Positions 1 to 9,816 of a stretch of 52,308 nucleotides of DNA are shown here, one piece after another. The first letter of the stretch is position 1; every line of letters begins with the position of its first letter. The stretch is taken from the NCBI GenBank assembly GCA_015064095.1, contig SVSW01000006.1, forward strand, positions 1 to 52,308, given 5' to 3'. The notes under the pieces are model-generated. The model was given only the letters and a program-made list of their open reading frames with translations, was not told where the DNA came from and made no database searches. Source of the stretch: Oscillospiraceae bacterium. Lineage in GTDB: Bacteria; Bacillota; Clostridia; Oscillospirales; CAG-272. Position numbers and translations under genes: made by a program.

Positions 1-1123
1 TGAGTATAAAGGCAAACGCCATGGACAAAACAGGACCGACTCTCGATGCAAGATACAGCTGAAAAAGCGCCATTACGACCATAGTCGGCACGCCGCCGAG
101 TATATCTATTACGCGCTCCATGATAAGATCAAAGGTGCCGCCGTAGTATCCCTCAAGCGCGCCGATGATCGCACCGATAAAAAGATTAACGGCAGAAATG
201 CAAATGGCGAATAAAAGAGAAAATCCGGCGGCAGATGCAAGACGTGACAGTATATCCTGGCCGACCTCGGTCGTGCCGAAAAGGAATGACGGCTCAAAAC
301 CGTAGCGATATATAAAATAATTGTATTTGTAAGCGCGAACGGTGTAGCTCTTTGAGGTGGCAGTTCCGCCTACCTTTGCATAGCGGTATGAGCCGTCGTC
401 GCCGTCGATCCGCAAGGAATCATAGCCGTCCTCGGGACCCGAAGAAAGATACGATGTTTTAATCTCACCGTTTGAATATAAAGGAGCGCCGGTTTTTGTT
501 GCGTGATAATATATATTTGCATCGCTTTCGTGCTGGGAGGGGATATTGCCGTAATCCACGGCAGGATAGATCACCTGAAGACCGCTTTCGTTTTGCCACG
601 CCTGAATATCAAGAAATTCCTCCTCGGTCAAAACGAGAAATGTCATACCGTTTCCTGTGTATGAATCGAATTTAACATCATAATAAAGAGTCGATGATGG
701 CGAGCCTTCGCTTTTATATCCTTCCCGATAAACCTCAGTAATGACAGAGGAACCGGTTTCAGCTTCAAAAGCGCGCCAATAGTTGTAGCTGTCGCGGTTT
801 AATGTTTTCTTCGACGTGCCGTCCCAAATCCCGAGAGGTGAAAAAAGCTTGCTTTTCGGCAAAAGCTGTTTATATTCGAGGTATCTTATGTCATCGGGCA
901 CAGAGGTGTAGCTTGTAGATGCAAAGAAGGGAACAAACACCGCAAAAGCAACAAGCACTGCAATTATGACAGCCGCAATAACGCTTGACCGATTTTTGCA
1001 AAATCGGCGAAAAACATCGCCCGAAAAGCTGATCCTTTTTGTTGGAAATTTTTGATCCTTTATACTTGTACCGACATCGGCAAATTCAAATTTTTCATTT
1101 TCTATATTGTAAATATTGTCCAT
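1..1123 (-). CDS. oppC: Oligopeptide ABC transporter permease, OppC-like (3' part cut by window edge)
   Basis: Reverse-strand reading from ATG at 1123 gives MDNIYNIENEKFEFADVG..., an N-terminal TM, a long extracytoplasmic insert, then a permease core (FGTTEVGQDILSRL...). TAATG overlap with the upstream oppB stop. Confidence 0.85.
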   Translation of the reverse strand, partial: MDNIYNIENEKFEFADVGTSIKDQKFPTKRISFSGDVFRRFCKNRSSVIAAVIIAVLVAFAVFVPFFASTSYTSVPDDIRYLEYKQLLPKSKLFSPLGIWDGTSKKTLNRDSYNYWRAFEAETGSSVITEVYREGYKSEGSPSSTLYYDVKFDSYTGNGMTFLVLTEEEFLDIQAWQNESGLQVIYPAVDYGNIPSQHESDANIYYHATKTGAPLYSNGEIKTSYLSSGPEDGYDSLRIDGDDGSYRYAKVGGTATSKSYTVRAYKYNYFIYRYGFEPSFLFGTTEVGQDILSRLASAAGFSLLFAICISAVNLFIGAIIGALEGYYGGTFDLIMERVIDILGGVPTMVVMALFQLYLASRVGPVLSMAFAFIL

Positions 1124-2073
1124 TATTTTTCACCGATCCTTATTCTGGGATCAACAAATCCGTAGCTTAAGTCCACGATAATTCCGGAAAAAAGCCCTAT
1201 GGCGGTGTAAAAGCAGGTCAGGAGCATAAAGAAATTATAATCCTTTGCTATTATGGATTGCAGATAGAGAGGACCGACACCGGCGATCCCGAAAAACTGC
1301 TCAACGATAACAGATCCTCCGATTATACCGATGAATTCGCCCATGATCATAGGGAAGATCGGCACCATGGAATTTCTCATAGCGTGCATGACCGTGGCCT
1401 GACCGCGCGAAAGTCCCTTAGTCCTGGCAAGGAGCATATAGTCGCTTGTCAGCACCTCGCAAAGCTCGGCACGTGTGTACCGCGCAAGCCCTGCGACCGT
1501 GCCGAGCCCAAGTGCGATCATAGCGGGAATAAAGGATACAAACATATCAAGGCTGAAATAATCCGTACCCTTTAAGACCTGAAGCGGAAATAAATTCCAT
1601 TTGAAGCTCAAAAAATACTGTATTAAAAATGCATACACGTATGACGGCACGGATACAAAAACGACAACGGCGGTTGAGATAAAATGATCCTGCCATTTGT
1701 TCTTTTTCAGAGCCGCATAGATGCCGAGCAGAAGCCCGAGAGGAACGGAAAAGATCATCGTGTAGAGATTTACGACCATGGTTGCCGGTAATCTTTCGGC
1801 AAAGGTTGCAAGAACATCTCGCGTTCGCTCCATGGTTTCGCCCACACCCCAATCGCCGCCGAGCAGGGAACGGCGAATGAAAATGATATATTGCTCAATG
1901 AGGGGCTTGTTGTAGCCGAGCGCCTCACGGCGAGCCTCTATGATAGCCGCGTCCTTGCCGAATTGCTGTGTCGGAATGTTTGGCAAAAGCTTCACAAGTA
2001 CAAAGCAAACGGAAGTGATCACCATAAAGACAAGCAGCATCAAAGCCAGTCTTTTGATTACATATTTTATCAT
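1123..2073 (-). CDS. oppB: Oligopeptide ABC transporter permease, OppB-like
   Basis: 316 aa; MIKYVIKRLALMLLVFMVITSVCFVLVKLLP and the BPD_transp_1-type RYTRAELCEVLTSDYMLLARTKGLS motif. Confidence 0.93.
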   Translation of the reverse strand: MIKYVIKRLALMLLVFMVITSVCFVLVKLLPNIPTQQFGKDAAIIEARREALGYNKPLIEQYIIFIRRSLLGGDWGVGETMERTRDVLATFAERLPATMVVNLYTMIFSVPLGLLLGIYAALKKNKWQDHFISTAVVVFVSVPSYVYAFLIQYFLSFKWNLFPLQVLKGTDYFSLDMFVSFIPAMIALGLGTVAGLARYTRAELCEVLTSDYMLLARTKGLSRGQATVMHAMRNSMVPIFPMIMGEFIGIIGGSVIVEQFFGIAGVGPLYLQSIIAKDYNFFMLLTCFYTAIGLFSGIIVDLSYGFVDPRIRIGEK

Positions 2074-4172
2074 TTATAATTCAACTGACCGCCCTCGGAT
2101 CTAACGAAAGCCGCCCATTCATCGTCCGTGTAATTATAGGTCATATACTTTATTCCGCCGCGGCCGATACCGAAGACATACTCATCGGTGTAATAATTTA
2201 TCTGCATACCCTTGAGATCAGCCGAGGACTCGTTCGTTAACGGTATCAGATCGCAGGTCGAGAGTATTGCGCCCTCAAGAGCTCCGAGCAGGAGCAGCCT
2301 TTCATCGGGATTTTCGTCGGCTATACCGCAGGAATATTCTCTCGGCGTTCCGGCACCCGAAGGTTTTATCGTAATAGGCGTGCCCGACATAGCCTGCGTC
2401 CAATCCCAAACGCTTGCACGATAGGTGATGCCGTCCGAGAGCTTAATATCTATCGTCTCGGTCGAGGTGTCCCATGACGGATCGTATTGATAGGTCTTTT
2501 TTGTATAAGCCTCGGTAAGAGAGTAGGGATCGAGTGCCGAGCCACTCCAGCCGACGCCGAAAAGCATATCCACCTGATTGTCGCGCAAAGCATCACCAAA
2601 GCCGTTGCCGAGCGTGCTGTCAAGAGTGAATTTGAGCTTACCCTCAAGAGAAGTGCCGCGAACTGCCTCGGTGTAGCAGTTCTTTAAAAATTCATATCCG
2701 TTTTTATAGAATGTTGAGGTAGCGTTCGGAGTTCCTATTTTTATCTCAACAATATCATCTTCGTCCATAAGCCCAAGTGTCAGGGCTTTTTTGTATGCCG
2801 CGTTGAAAAGCCTTTTTCCCTCAGCAAGATTATAACCGCTGACTGACGCTATTGCGTCGTCAATATTCTCATACAGCTTGCCCTCTCCGATGTCGTCGGC
2901 AACGCCCCAAAATTCGGCAAGAACTTTCTTTGCGGGGTCGGTTTGTCGGTAAGGGGTTGCATTTTCGGGATCGGAGATTATAAGATCGTTATAAACCGCG
3001 AATGCAGGGCTTCCGGTGGGTGTGCAAGCCGCGATAAATGACGCCCGGTCAAGCGCAAAAGAGAGCGCCATACGAAATTCTTTGACGGTCAAAATGGTCT
3101 TATTGATGTTGTCGCCCGAAGACTTTTGGCTTGTTTTCAACGCCTCAAGATCGGGGTTGACGGCTATAAAAAACGTGGACGCGCCGTCGGTATAATAGAC
3201 GTACTCGGATTTTGAATAATTGCCTATTTGGTTTGCATCAAGCCGCTTAACGTCAAGATCACCTTTTAAAAACGAAAGCATCGCGGTCTCGGGGTCGGCG
3301 ATATAAGCATACTCTATTCTCGTTGTCTGATAAAGACCTCGGTTGGCTTCGTCACGATAGCCGTACCACTTGTCGTTTTTTATAAGAACTATTGATTTAC
3401 TGTCCTGAAATTCCGAAAGCTTGTACGGCCCGTAAGACATATAAGTGTCGACTGATGTACCGTAGGTGTTATTGTAAACACCGCCCGAGGTGCTGATGCA
3501 TTTTTTATACAGCTCCGTGTTGACAAGATTAAGATTTCCCGTCAGACTGTAAAGCAGGTAAAAGCCCGAAAGCTCTTTTTCGAGAATTATGACGAGTTCC
3601 GTGTCAGAAAGAGCTTTGATACCGACCGTTTCAAAATCGACAGAGCGCTGACCCGTGCCGCCCTGATAAAAATAGTTTTTAGCTCCGGCAAGCACGAGCG
3701 ATCCCGAATAAAGGCTGTCTGCACGGAAATTTTGCGCTTTGGGGTCAAGCAAAAGACGAACGGACTCAACGAAATCGCCCGCTTTGATAGGCGTGCCGTC
3801 CTCCCACATAATATCATCACGAATGGTTATCTTCCAAGCTTTTGATTTATCGCCCTCGACGATCCCGAACTGACCTATATAATCGGAAGTAATATCGTCC
3901 GGCTCTTTCGTCGCCATTTCGGGAACTAATTTGTAACGGTCCTTCGTTTCATTATAATCAAATGAGAAAAAGCCCGGCTCCGTATAGTCGAGTATTTCCG
4001 CGTCGGTTGCCGTCTGATAGGTATGATTGTTCCAAACATCGGGGAAAACGCTAAGATAAGTGTTATAGGTATACTCCCCGTTTCCGCTTTCGTCCCCGGC
4101 ACACGAGGTTAGTAAAAGGGGTAAGATCATTATCACCGTAAGAATAAAAGCCGATATTTTTTTAAACGCCAT
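2070..4172 (-). CDS. oppA: Peptide ABC transporter substrate-binding lipoprotein (SBP_bac_5 type)
   Basis: Lipobox LLLTSCAG after a signal peptide; DDIMWEDGTPIKAGDFVESVRLLLDP. ATG at 4172 preferred over the ORF-track start at 4217. Overlaps oppB start. Confidence 0.9.
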   Translation of the reverse strand: MAFKKISAFILTVIMILPLLLTSCAGDESGNGEYTYNTYLSVFPDVWNNHTYQTATDAEILDYTEPGFFSFDYNETKDRYKLVPEMATKEPDDITSDYIGQFGIVEGDKSKAWKITIRDDIMWEDGTPIKAGDFVESVRLLLDPKAQNFRADSLYSGSLVLAGAKNYFYQGGTGQRSVDFETVGIKALSDTELVIILEKELSGFYLLYSLTGNLNLVNTELYKKCISTSGGVYNNTYGTSVDTYMSYGPYKLSEFQDSKSIVLIKNDKWYGYRDEANRGLYQTTRIEYAYIADPETAMLSFLKGDLDVKRLDANQIGNYSKSEYVYYTDGASTFFIAVNPDLEALKTSQKSSGDNINKTILTVKEFRMALSFALDRASFIAACTPTGSPAFAVYNDLIISDPENATPYRQTDPAKKVLAEFWGVADDIGEGKLYENIDDAIASVSGYNLAEGKRLFNAAYKKALTLGLMDEDDIVEIKIGTPNATSTFYKNGYEFLKNCYTEAVRGTSLEGKLKFTLDSTLGNGFGDALRDNQVDMLFGVGWSGSALDPYSLTEAYTKKTYQYDPSWDTSTETIDIKLSDGITYRASVWDWTQAMSGTPITIKPSGAGTPREYSCGIADENPDERLLLLGALEGAILSTCDLIPLTNESSADLKGMQINYYTDEYVFGIGRGGIKYMTYNYTDDEWAAFVRSEGGQLNYK

Positions 4173-4241
4173 TTTATATTCTCCTGATTTTTCGGTATAT
4201 GAAAAGTATTTACGCATGCTGCGAAAATAATTACCGCGAAC

Positions 4242-4285
4242 AAAAAAATCGCACAGAGGGAATAAATTCCTCTGTGCGATTTTTT
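4242..4285 (-). terminator. Rho-independent terminator (potentially bidirectional) after rpsR
   Basis: AAAAAATCGCACAGAGG-(loop)-CCTCTGTGCGATTTTTT. Confidence 0.85.
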
Positions 4286-4302
4286 GCTGATAAGCGTTAA
4301 AT

Positions 4303-4554
4303 TCAGTCGGTTACGTAGGGAAGAAGTGCGACCTGACGAGCACGCTTGATAGCCGTATTCAGCTCTCTTTGGTGCTTTGCGCAAGTACCCGAAATTCTTC
4401 TGGGCAGGATCTTGCCGCGCTCGGAAACGAACTTGCGGAGCTTGCCTGCGTCCTTATAATCAATGTAATCAACCTTTTCCGCGCAGAACACGCAAACTTT
4501 TTTTCTCTTGCGGTTGGGGCGGAAAGTGCGTGCGTTTTCATTAGTCTTTTCCAT
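4303..4554 (-). CDS. rpsR: 30S ribosomal protein S18
   Basis: 83 aa; [63 protein letters not shown]. Confidence 0.97.
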   Translation of the reverse strand: MEKTNENARTFRPNRKRKKVCVFCAEKVDYIDYKDAGKLRKFVSERGKILPRRISGTCAKHQRELNTAIKRARQVALLPYVTD

Positions 4555-4574
4555 AACTTTTATCCTCCAATAAA

Positions 4575-5033
4575 TTAGAACGGAAGGTCGTCGTCGGTTT
4601 TGATCTCCTCAAAATTCGGCGCCGAGCCTGCCTGATTTGAATATGCCGGTGCAGCGTATGCGTCCGGCGTGTAGGATTGCTGCTGTGCAGCAGGACCCTC
4701 GCCTCTGCTGTCCACGAAATGGACCTCATCGGCAACGATGTCGGTGGCGTATCTCTTAACGCCCTGCTGGTCTGTCCAGCTTCTGTTCTGGATAGAACCG
4801 ACAACGAAAATAGAAGAACCCTTTCTGAAATAGCGCGAAACGATCTCTGCCGTTGAGCGCCAAGCGGTAATGTTAAAGAAATCCGCTTGCTGCTGTGCGT
4901 CCTTTGAGCCGAAGCGGCGGTTGACCGCGATGCTGAAGGAAACGACAGGGATATTGTTTTGTGTGGTCTTCAGTTCGGGATCAGCGGTGAGACGTCCACC
5001 GAGCATAACTTTGTTGAAATTGAAGTTTGCCAT
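4575..5033 (-). CDS. ssb: Single-stranded DNA-binding protein
   Basis: 152 aa; OB-fold core [35 protein letters not shown], acidic C-terminal tail ending DDDLPF. Confidence 0.97.
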   Translation of the reverse strand: MANFNFNKVMLGGRLTADPELKTTQNNIPVVSFSIAVNRRFGSKDAQQQADFFNITAWRSTAEIVSRYFRKGSSIFVVGSIQNRSWTDQQGVKRYATDIVADEVHFVDSRGEGPAAQQQSYTPDAYAAPAYSNQAGSAPNFEEIKTDDDLPF

Positions 5034-5068
5034 TTTAAACCTCCTGCGGCTTTCTTGATTTTTACCGA

Positions 5069-5473
5069 TTATTCAGCAGCTGCTTCTTCTGCAGGAGCTT
5101 CCTCGGCGGGAGCAGCTTCCTCAGCTGCAGTCTCTGCAGGGGTCTCTTCTACGACGGGCTCCGCGTGGGGAACAGCCTCGAAGTCGAGTTTGACGATCAT
5201 AGAGCGCATGATGCTCTCGTCGATGTTGTAGTTACGGTCAAGCTCAACGGGAACACCCGCTTCAGCCTTGAATGTTGCCACGACGTAATATCCCTCGTTC
5301 TTGTCGTTGATCGGGTAAGCAAGGCGGCGTTTGCCCCACTCGTTGACCTCAACCAACTCAGCGCTCGAGGAAATCAGTCCCGTGAACTTGTTCACAGTTG
5401 CCTTGACGGCATCGTCGCCGTTCGAAAGATCAACAATGAACATTGTTTCGTAAGAGTTGATAACCTTTTCCAT
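5069..5473 (-). CDS. rpsF: 30S ribosomal protein S6
   Basis: MEKVINSYETMFIVDLSNGDDAVKATVNKF...; start at 5473, just upstream of ssb; Ala/Glu-rich C-terminus. Confidence 0.95.
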   Translation of the reverse strand: MEKVINSYETMFIVDLSNGDDAVKATVNKFTGLISSSAELVEVNEWGKRRLAYPINDKNEGYYVVATFKAEAGVPVELDRNYNIDESIMRSMIVKLDFEAVPHAEPVVEETPAETAAEEAAPAEEAPAEEAAAE

Positions 5474-5566
5474 ATTAAACCTCCCTATGGACTTTTCGCC
5501 TGTCCGCATCGAAAAATTTACAGACAGAAAGGAGACGGGGTACAAAATTCCCCGTATCAATTCGCT

Positions 5567-5595
5567 ATTATAACATAATATAATTGCTTTGTCAA
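5567..5595 (-). promoter_or_regulatory. Consensus SigA promoter for rpsF-ssb-rpsR
   Basis: Minus strand TTGACA-N17-TATAAT (TGTCAA at 5590-5595, ATTATA at 5567-5572). Confidence 0.85.
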
Positions 5596-5633
5596 GCAAA
5601 ATGTGAAAATAATTTTCTTTTATTATAAATCTC

Positions 5634-5661
5634 TTGATTTAAATTAATAATGTGATATAAT
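5634..5661 (+). promoter_or_regulatory. Putative SigA promoter for the MBL gene
   Basis: TTGATT-N16-TATAAT upstream of ATG 5695. Confidence 0.6.
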
Positions 5662-5694
5662 TATAATAGTATAACTTTTGAAGTGGGGGAAAAC

Positions 5695-6621
5695 ATGGCA
5701 AGATCAAAGCTCAAAAACAAGATAACACTCGTAGTGATGATAATAATTCTCGTTTTGGGAATTGCGTATTTTGCGGCGGATTATTTCGGAGTCACTTTCC
5801 CTTGGGAAGTCGACAAATCCGTCAGCGGCGGCACGATTGAGGTGCATATGATAGATGTCGGTCAGGGCGACTGTATACTGGTTCGCGCACCCGAGGGCAA
5901 TATGCTTATTGATTCGGGAGATCTGTCAAAGAAATCAAAGGCAGCGATAAAGACATATCTTCAGGATCTTCAGATCAAGGATTTCGAATATGTGGTCTTC
6001 ACGCACTCCGATGCAGACCACATAGGTTCGGCAGATTACATCATGGAAAATTATGACGTTGAAAACGTTATAATCTCGAACGATGTAAGAGACGGCGCAA
6101 CATATAAAAGAATGATGGCTGCAATAGAGGCAAGCGATGCTGAGGTTATCGATGCCGTGCCTAATGCGACTTATTCGATAGGTGAGATGAGCATTAAGAT
6201 CTTAGGACCCATGAGTGCGAAATATACAGATGAAAACGATTACAGCGTCGTTCTTAGGATCGATTTCGGAGAAAGTTCTTTTCTTATGACGGGTGATGCC
6301 GAAAAGAAGTCCGAGGCGGAAATGGTAGAGGAATATGTGAGGGGAGAGCTTGATTGCGACGTTTTAAAAGCCGGACATCACGGATCTGGTACGTCAAGCA
6401 GTCTAGACTTTTTAAAGCTCGTTACCCCTGAGGTCGTGATGATATCCTGCGGTGAGGGCAATTCGTACGGTCACCCGCACGCGTCGGCTCTTGAGAGATT
6501 CAGGATCTATATGAAAGAAAGCGAGATATACAGAACCGATAAGCTCGGAGATATCGTGTTCGTCAGTGACGGCGAGATCATAAAATGCGGAAACACGGTG
6601 CTCGTTGACGAGAGCAATTAA
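5695..6621 (+). CDS. ComEC C-terminal-domain-like, membrane-anchored MBL-fold hydrolase
   Basis: N-terminal TM then MIDVGQGDCILVRAPEGNMLIDSGD, THSDADHIGS, LKAGHHGSGTSSS. ATG at 5695 preferred over GTG at 5683. Confidence 0.85.
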   Translation: MARSKLKNKITLVVMIIILVLGIAYFAADYFGVTFPWEVDKSVSGGTIEVHMIDVGQGDCILVRAPEGNMLIDSGDLSKKSKAAIKTYLQDLQIKDFEYVVFTHSDADHIGSADYIMENYDVENVIISNDVRDGATYKRMMAAIEASDAEVIDAVPNATYSIGEMSIKILGPMSAKYTDENDYSVVLRIDFGESSFLMTGDAEKKSEAEMVEEYVRGELDCDVLKAGHHGSGTSSSLDFLKLVTPEVVMISCGEGNSYGHPHASALERFRIYMKESEIYRTDKLGDIVFVSDGEIIKCGNTVLVDESN

Positions 6622-6638
6622 TTTTTAAGGAGATTATT

Positions 6639-7679
6639 TTGAAAAAGCATAAAAATTCATGTGGAATAAAGACCTCGATCGGCGGTCAGGCTTTGATCGA
6701 GGGAATAATGATGCGCGGACCCGAAAAGAGCGCAATGGCGGTGAGAAATCCCGCGGGTGAGATCGTTCTTGAAGAATGGGACACCGAAAAAAGCAAGCGA
6801 AAGGGCTTTTTGAAATGGCCGTTCGTGCGCGGAATATTCAATTTTATAGATTCTATGAAATCGGGCTATAAATGCCTTATGCGCTCGGCTGAGATATCGG
6901 GGCTTGAGGAGCTTGAAGATGAAATAGCAAAGGAAAAAGCCGAGAAAAAACGAGCAAAAGCCGAGAAAAAGGGAAAAACGGTGCAGAGCGAGGGGAAGGA
7001 AAGCTCCGCTTTAGTGACCGTGGTTATGGTGATCAGCACCTGCCTTGGTATCGCGCTTGCGGTCCTGCTTTTCGTGTTTGCCCCCACTTGGCTCAGCACT
7101 CTGATACTCGGACCCGATGCCACGTCAAAGCACGAGGTTTGGGTCGCGGTGCTTTCGGGTGTCTTTAAGGTCATAATCCTCGTTGCATATATGGCGATCG
7201 TTTCTTTGATGAAGGACATTCGCCGAACGTTTATGTATCACGGTGCGGAGCACAAGACGATATTTTGCTATGAGCAGGGTCTGCCGCTTACGGTTGAAAA
7301 CGTGAAAAAACAGCGTCGGTTCCACCCCCGCTGCGGAACGTCGTTCCTCATTTTAATGGTGCTTGTCAGTATCTTTATAATGATACCGGTAGGTGTTCTT
7401 TTAAAAGAGGTGTTGCCTGCATTCATACTCGCAAATCGCTTGCTTTACACCTTGATAAGAACGGGCATCGCAATCATTTTGATGCCGCTTATAATGGGTA
7501 TAGGATATGAGCTGATACGCGTTGCGGGACGGCACGATAACTGGCTCACTCGCGCGATCTCGGCGCCCGGGGTGTGGCTTCAGCATATAACGACCAAAGA
7601 GCCCGATGACTCAATGATCGAGTGTGCTATCGCCGCAATGGAAAAAGTAATTCCCGAAGACGGAAGCGATAAGCAATAA
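6639..7679 (+). CDS. DUF1385 family membrane protein
   Basis: TTG start after AAGGAG; IGGQALIEGIMMRGPEKSAMAVRNPAGEI, YHGAEHKTIFCYE, RFHPRCGTSFL. Confidence 0.88.
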   Translation: MKKHKNSCGIKTSIGGQALIEGIMMRGPEKSAMAVRNPAGEIVLEEWDTEKSKRKGFLKWPFVRGIFNFIDSMKSGYKCLMRSAEISGLEELEDEIAKEKAEKKRAKAEKKGKTVQSEGKESSALVTVVMVISTCLGIALAVLLFVFAPTWLSTLILGPDATSKHEVWVAVLSGVFKVIILVAYMAIVSLMKDIRRTFMYHGAEHKTIFCYEQGLPLTVENVKKQRRFHPRCGTSFLILMVLVSIFIMIPVGVLLKEVLPAFILANRLLYTLIRTGIAIILMPLIMGIGYELIRVAGRHDNWLTRAISAPGVWLQHITTKEPDDSMIECAIAAMEKVIPEDGSDKQ

Positions 7680-7684
7680 TAAAA

Positions 7685-7720
7685 AACTGTCACCGCAAGC
7701 CTTTGCTTGCGGTGACAGTT
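7685..7720. terminator. Bidirectional rho-independent terminator between convergent genes
   Basis: AACTGTCACCGCAAGC-CTTT-GCTTGCGGTGACAGTT flanked by A- and T-tracts. Confidence 0.92.
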
Positions 7721-7724
7721 TTTA

Positions 7725-8783
7725 TTAAAGCTGGATCTCTTTGTGAGTTTCAGCGGATTGATAGAGCATATCAAGAAGCTTTGCGCTTTCAAGAATGTTG
7801 TCAATATGGCTGCGGTTTTTAACACCCGTCTCAACGGACTCGATAAATGCAAGATCCTCACGCTCGTACATATCGGGGATCTCATATTGGGGAGCCTCTG
7901 TTTCGAGCGTTGCTCCATCGTAGAACTTAAAGAGCTTGCAGTATTCAAGGCGAGCGCCGCCCTTGTCGCCAAGGAAGTCGATATATTTGTCCTTTGCGTC
8001 GATATTGTTCGCCCATGCGCCGTTGAAGGAGATAGTTGCCTTGTCGGTGCGGATATATCCCGTTACGAAGTCATCAACGTCGTTAACACCGTTTTCGATA
8101 TCGCTCGTATCCTCAGCCCACATATCGTGATATTTGTAAGTCTTCATATCCTTTGCCATTTCGCAATAGGTATCGCAGGTGACGGTTTTAAGCTTAGCAT
8201 CGCCGAGAATGTAGAGGATAAGATCAAGGAAGTGGATACCCCAGTCGATAAGTACTCCGCCGCCGGACTGCGATTTGTCGGTGAAAGCACCGCCGAGACC
8301 GGGAATGCTGCGGAACGCGCGAAAAGAGCAAACAACGTGGTACATATCACCGAATTTGCCATCGCGGTTCATCTCGGCGAGCATCTCGACCGATTTATGA
8401 TAGCGGTTGCAAACGCCGATGTTGAGTATCTTGTTCTGCTTTTTGGCTTCCTCTGCCATTTCGCAGGAAAGAGCATAGTTGATAGTGATCGGCTTTTCGC
8501 ACATAACGTGCTTGCCGGCGCGCAGTGCGTCCATAGTGACGGTATAATGAGCGTAGTTCGGTGTAAGTACAAATATTGCGTCGACCTCGGGATCGGCAAG
8601 TGCGATCTTATAATCGGTTATAACTTCTTCGATATCCACATATTTTTCTTTTGCAGCCTGAGCCTTTTCGAGAATGAGATCGCAAGCATATTTTACACGT
8701 ACATTTTCAGCCTTGCAAAGACCGGGAAAGTGGCTGTGAGAAATTCTACCGCAGCCAATTACCGCAACAACAGTTTTTTTCAT
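7725..8783 (-). CDS. Gfo/Idh/MocA family oxidoreductase
   Basis: 352 aa; Rossmann motif VIGCGRISHSHFPGL; HVMCEKPITINYALSCEMAEEAKK; GGGVLIDWGIHFLDL. Confidence 0.93.
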   Translation of the reverse strand: MKKTVVAVIGCGRISHSHFPGLCKAENVRVKYACDLILEKAQAAKEKYVDIEEVITDYKIALADPEVDAIFVLTPNYAHYTVTMDALRAGKHVMCEKPITINYALSCEMAEEAKKQNKILNIGVCNRYHKSVEMLAEMNRDGKFGDMYHVVCSFRAFRSIPGLGGAFTDKSQSGGGVLIDWGIHFLDLILYILGDAKLKTVTCDTYCEMAKDMKTYKYHDMWAEDTSDIENGVNDVDDFVTGYIRTDKATISFNGAWANNIDAKDKYIDFLGDKGGARLEYCKLFKFYDGATLETEAPQYEIPDMYEREDLAFIESVETGVKNRSHIDNILESAKLLDMLYQSAETHKEIQL

Positions 8784-8904
8784 AATTCCTCCGAAAATAA
8801 TTTTTTACACTTATATTTTATAACAAATCTCTCATATTTTCAATAGATAATATTGATAATTTTTAACATAATATTGCTAATTTTGCGCAAATTTAAGTAA
8901 TCAC

Positions 8905-8933
8905 TTGAAAATAATGAAAAAAACTGATATAAT
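8905..8933 (+). promoter_or_regulatory. SigA promoter for murI
   Basis: TTGAAA-N17-TATAAT. Confidence 0.75.
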
Positions 8934-9025
8934 ATTGCATACACGAGGGTCTTTTGCCATCGGTAAAAGACGCGGATTTTCATAATATTCTTTGCGCCTC
9001 GGCGAGCGGTGAAATGGAGATTAAT

Positions 9026-9802
9026 ATGAGTAAAAAGAATGAACTGCCGATAGCGGTGCTTGATTCCGGCGTTGGCGGGATCAGTGTTCTTCGCGAGCTT
9101 ATGAGAATAATGCCGAATGAGAATTATCTTTATTACGGCGACTCTGCAAACGCGCCCTACGGTGAGAAAAGCGCCGTTGAGGTGCTGAATATAACAAAGA
9201 AAAACGTTCTTTATTTAAAGCGCACCGGTATAAAATGCCTTGTTATTGCGTGCAATACCGCAACGAGCGCTGCGGTCAAGACCTTGCGTCGCGAAAATCC
9301 GGAGCTGCCGATAATCGGCATTGAGCCGGCGATAAAGCCGCCTGCCGTGATGCTTGAAAATCCGCGAGTGCTCGTCATGGCAACACCGCTGACGTTAAAG
9401 GAAAAGAAATTTTGCGAGCTTGTCGAGCGCTTTTCCGATAAAGAGGAAATAATCCCTCTGCCGTGCCCTGCGCTTGTTGAGCTTATTGAGTCGGGAGAGC
9501 TTGAAAGCGAAAAAACCGATAAATATATCGCCGAGCTTTTAGCGCCTTATAAAAACGAGAAAATAGACGCAGTGGTTCTCGGCTGCACGCATTATCCGCA
9601 TATTCGCCCGATCATTGAAAAAAATCTTCCGCAGGGAGTGATGATAATAGACGGCGCAGAAGGAACTGCGCGCCACACGTATAACCGTCTTTCAAAGCTT
9701 GATCTGTTAAGGAAAAATTTTAAGGTCGGAACGGTTAAAATAATAAATACGTCAAAAGAGCCGCGACTTGCGGTGCTTTCAAAAAAGCTGCTTTACAGAT
9801 AA
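9026..9802 (+). CDS. murI: Glutamate racemase
   Basis: PIAVLDSGVGGISVLRELMRIMPNENYLYYGDSANAPYG, IACNTATSAA, VVLGCTHYPHIRP. ATG at 9026. Confidence 0.96.
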   Translation: MSKKNELPIAVLDSGVGGISVLRELMRIMPNENYLYYGDSANAPYGEKSAVEVLNITKKNVLYLKRTGIKCLVIACNTATSAAVKTLRRENPELPIIGIEPAIKPPAVMLENPRVLVMATPLTLKEKKFCELVERFSDKEEIIPLPCPALVELIESGELESEKTDKYIAELLAPYKNEKIDAVVLGCTHYPHIRPIIEKNLPQGVMIIDGAEGTARHTYNRLSKLDLLRKNFKVGTVKIINTSKEPRLAVLSKKLLYR

Positions 9803-9816
9803 GGAACAGAAAAACA

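Noticed and set aside
7743-8846. 367-aa ORF antisense to the Gfo/Idh/MocA gene
   Set aside because: Antisense to a clear family member, no RBS or family signature; crosses the gene start and terminator region.
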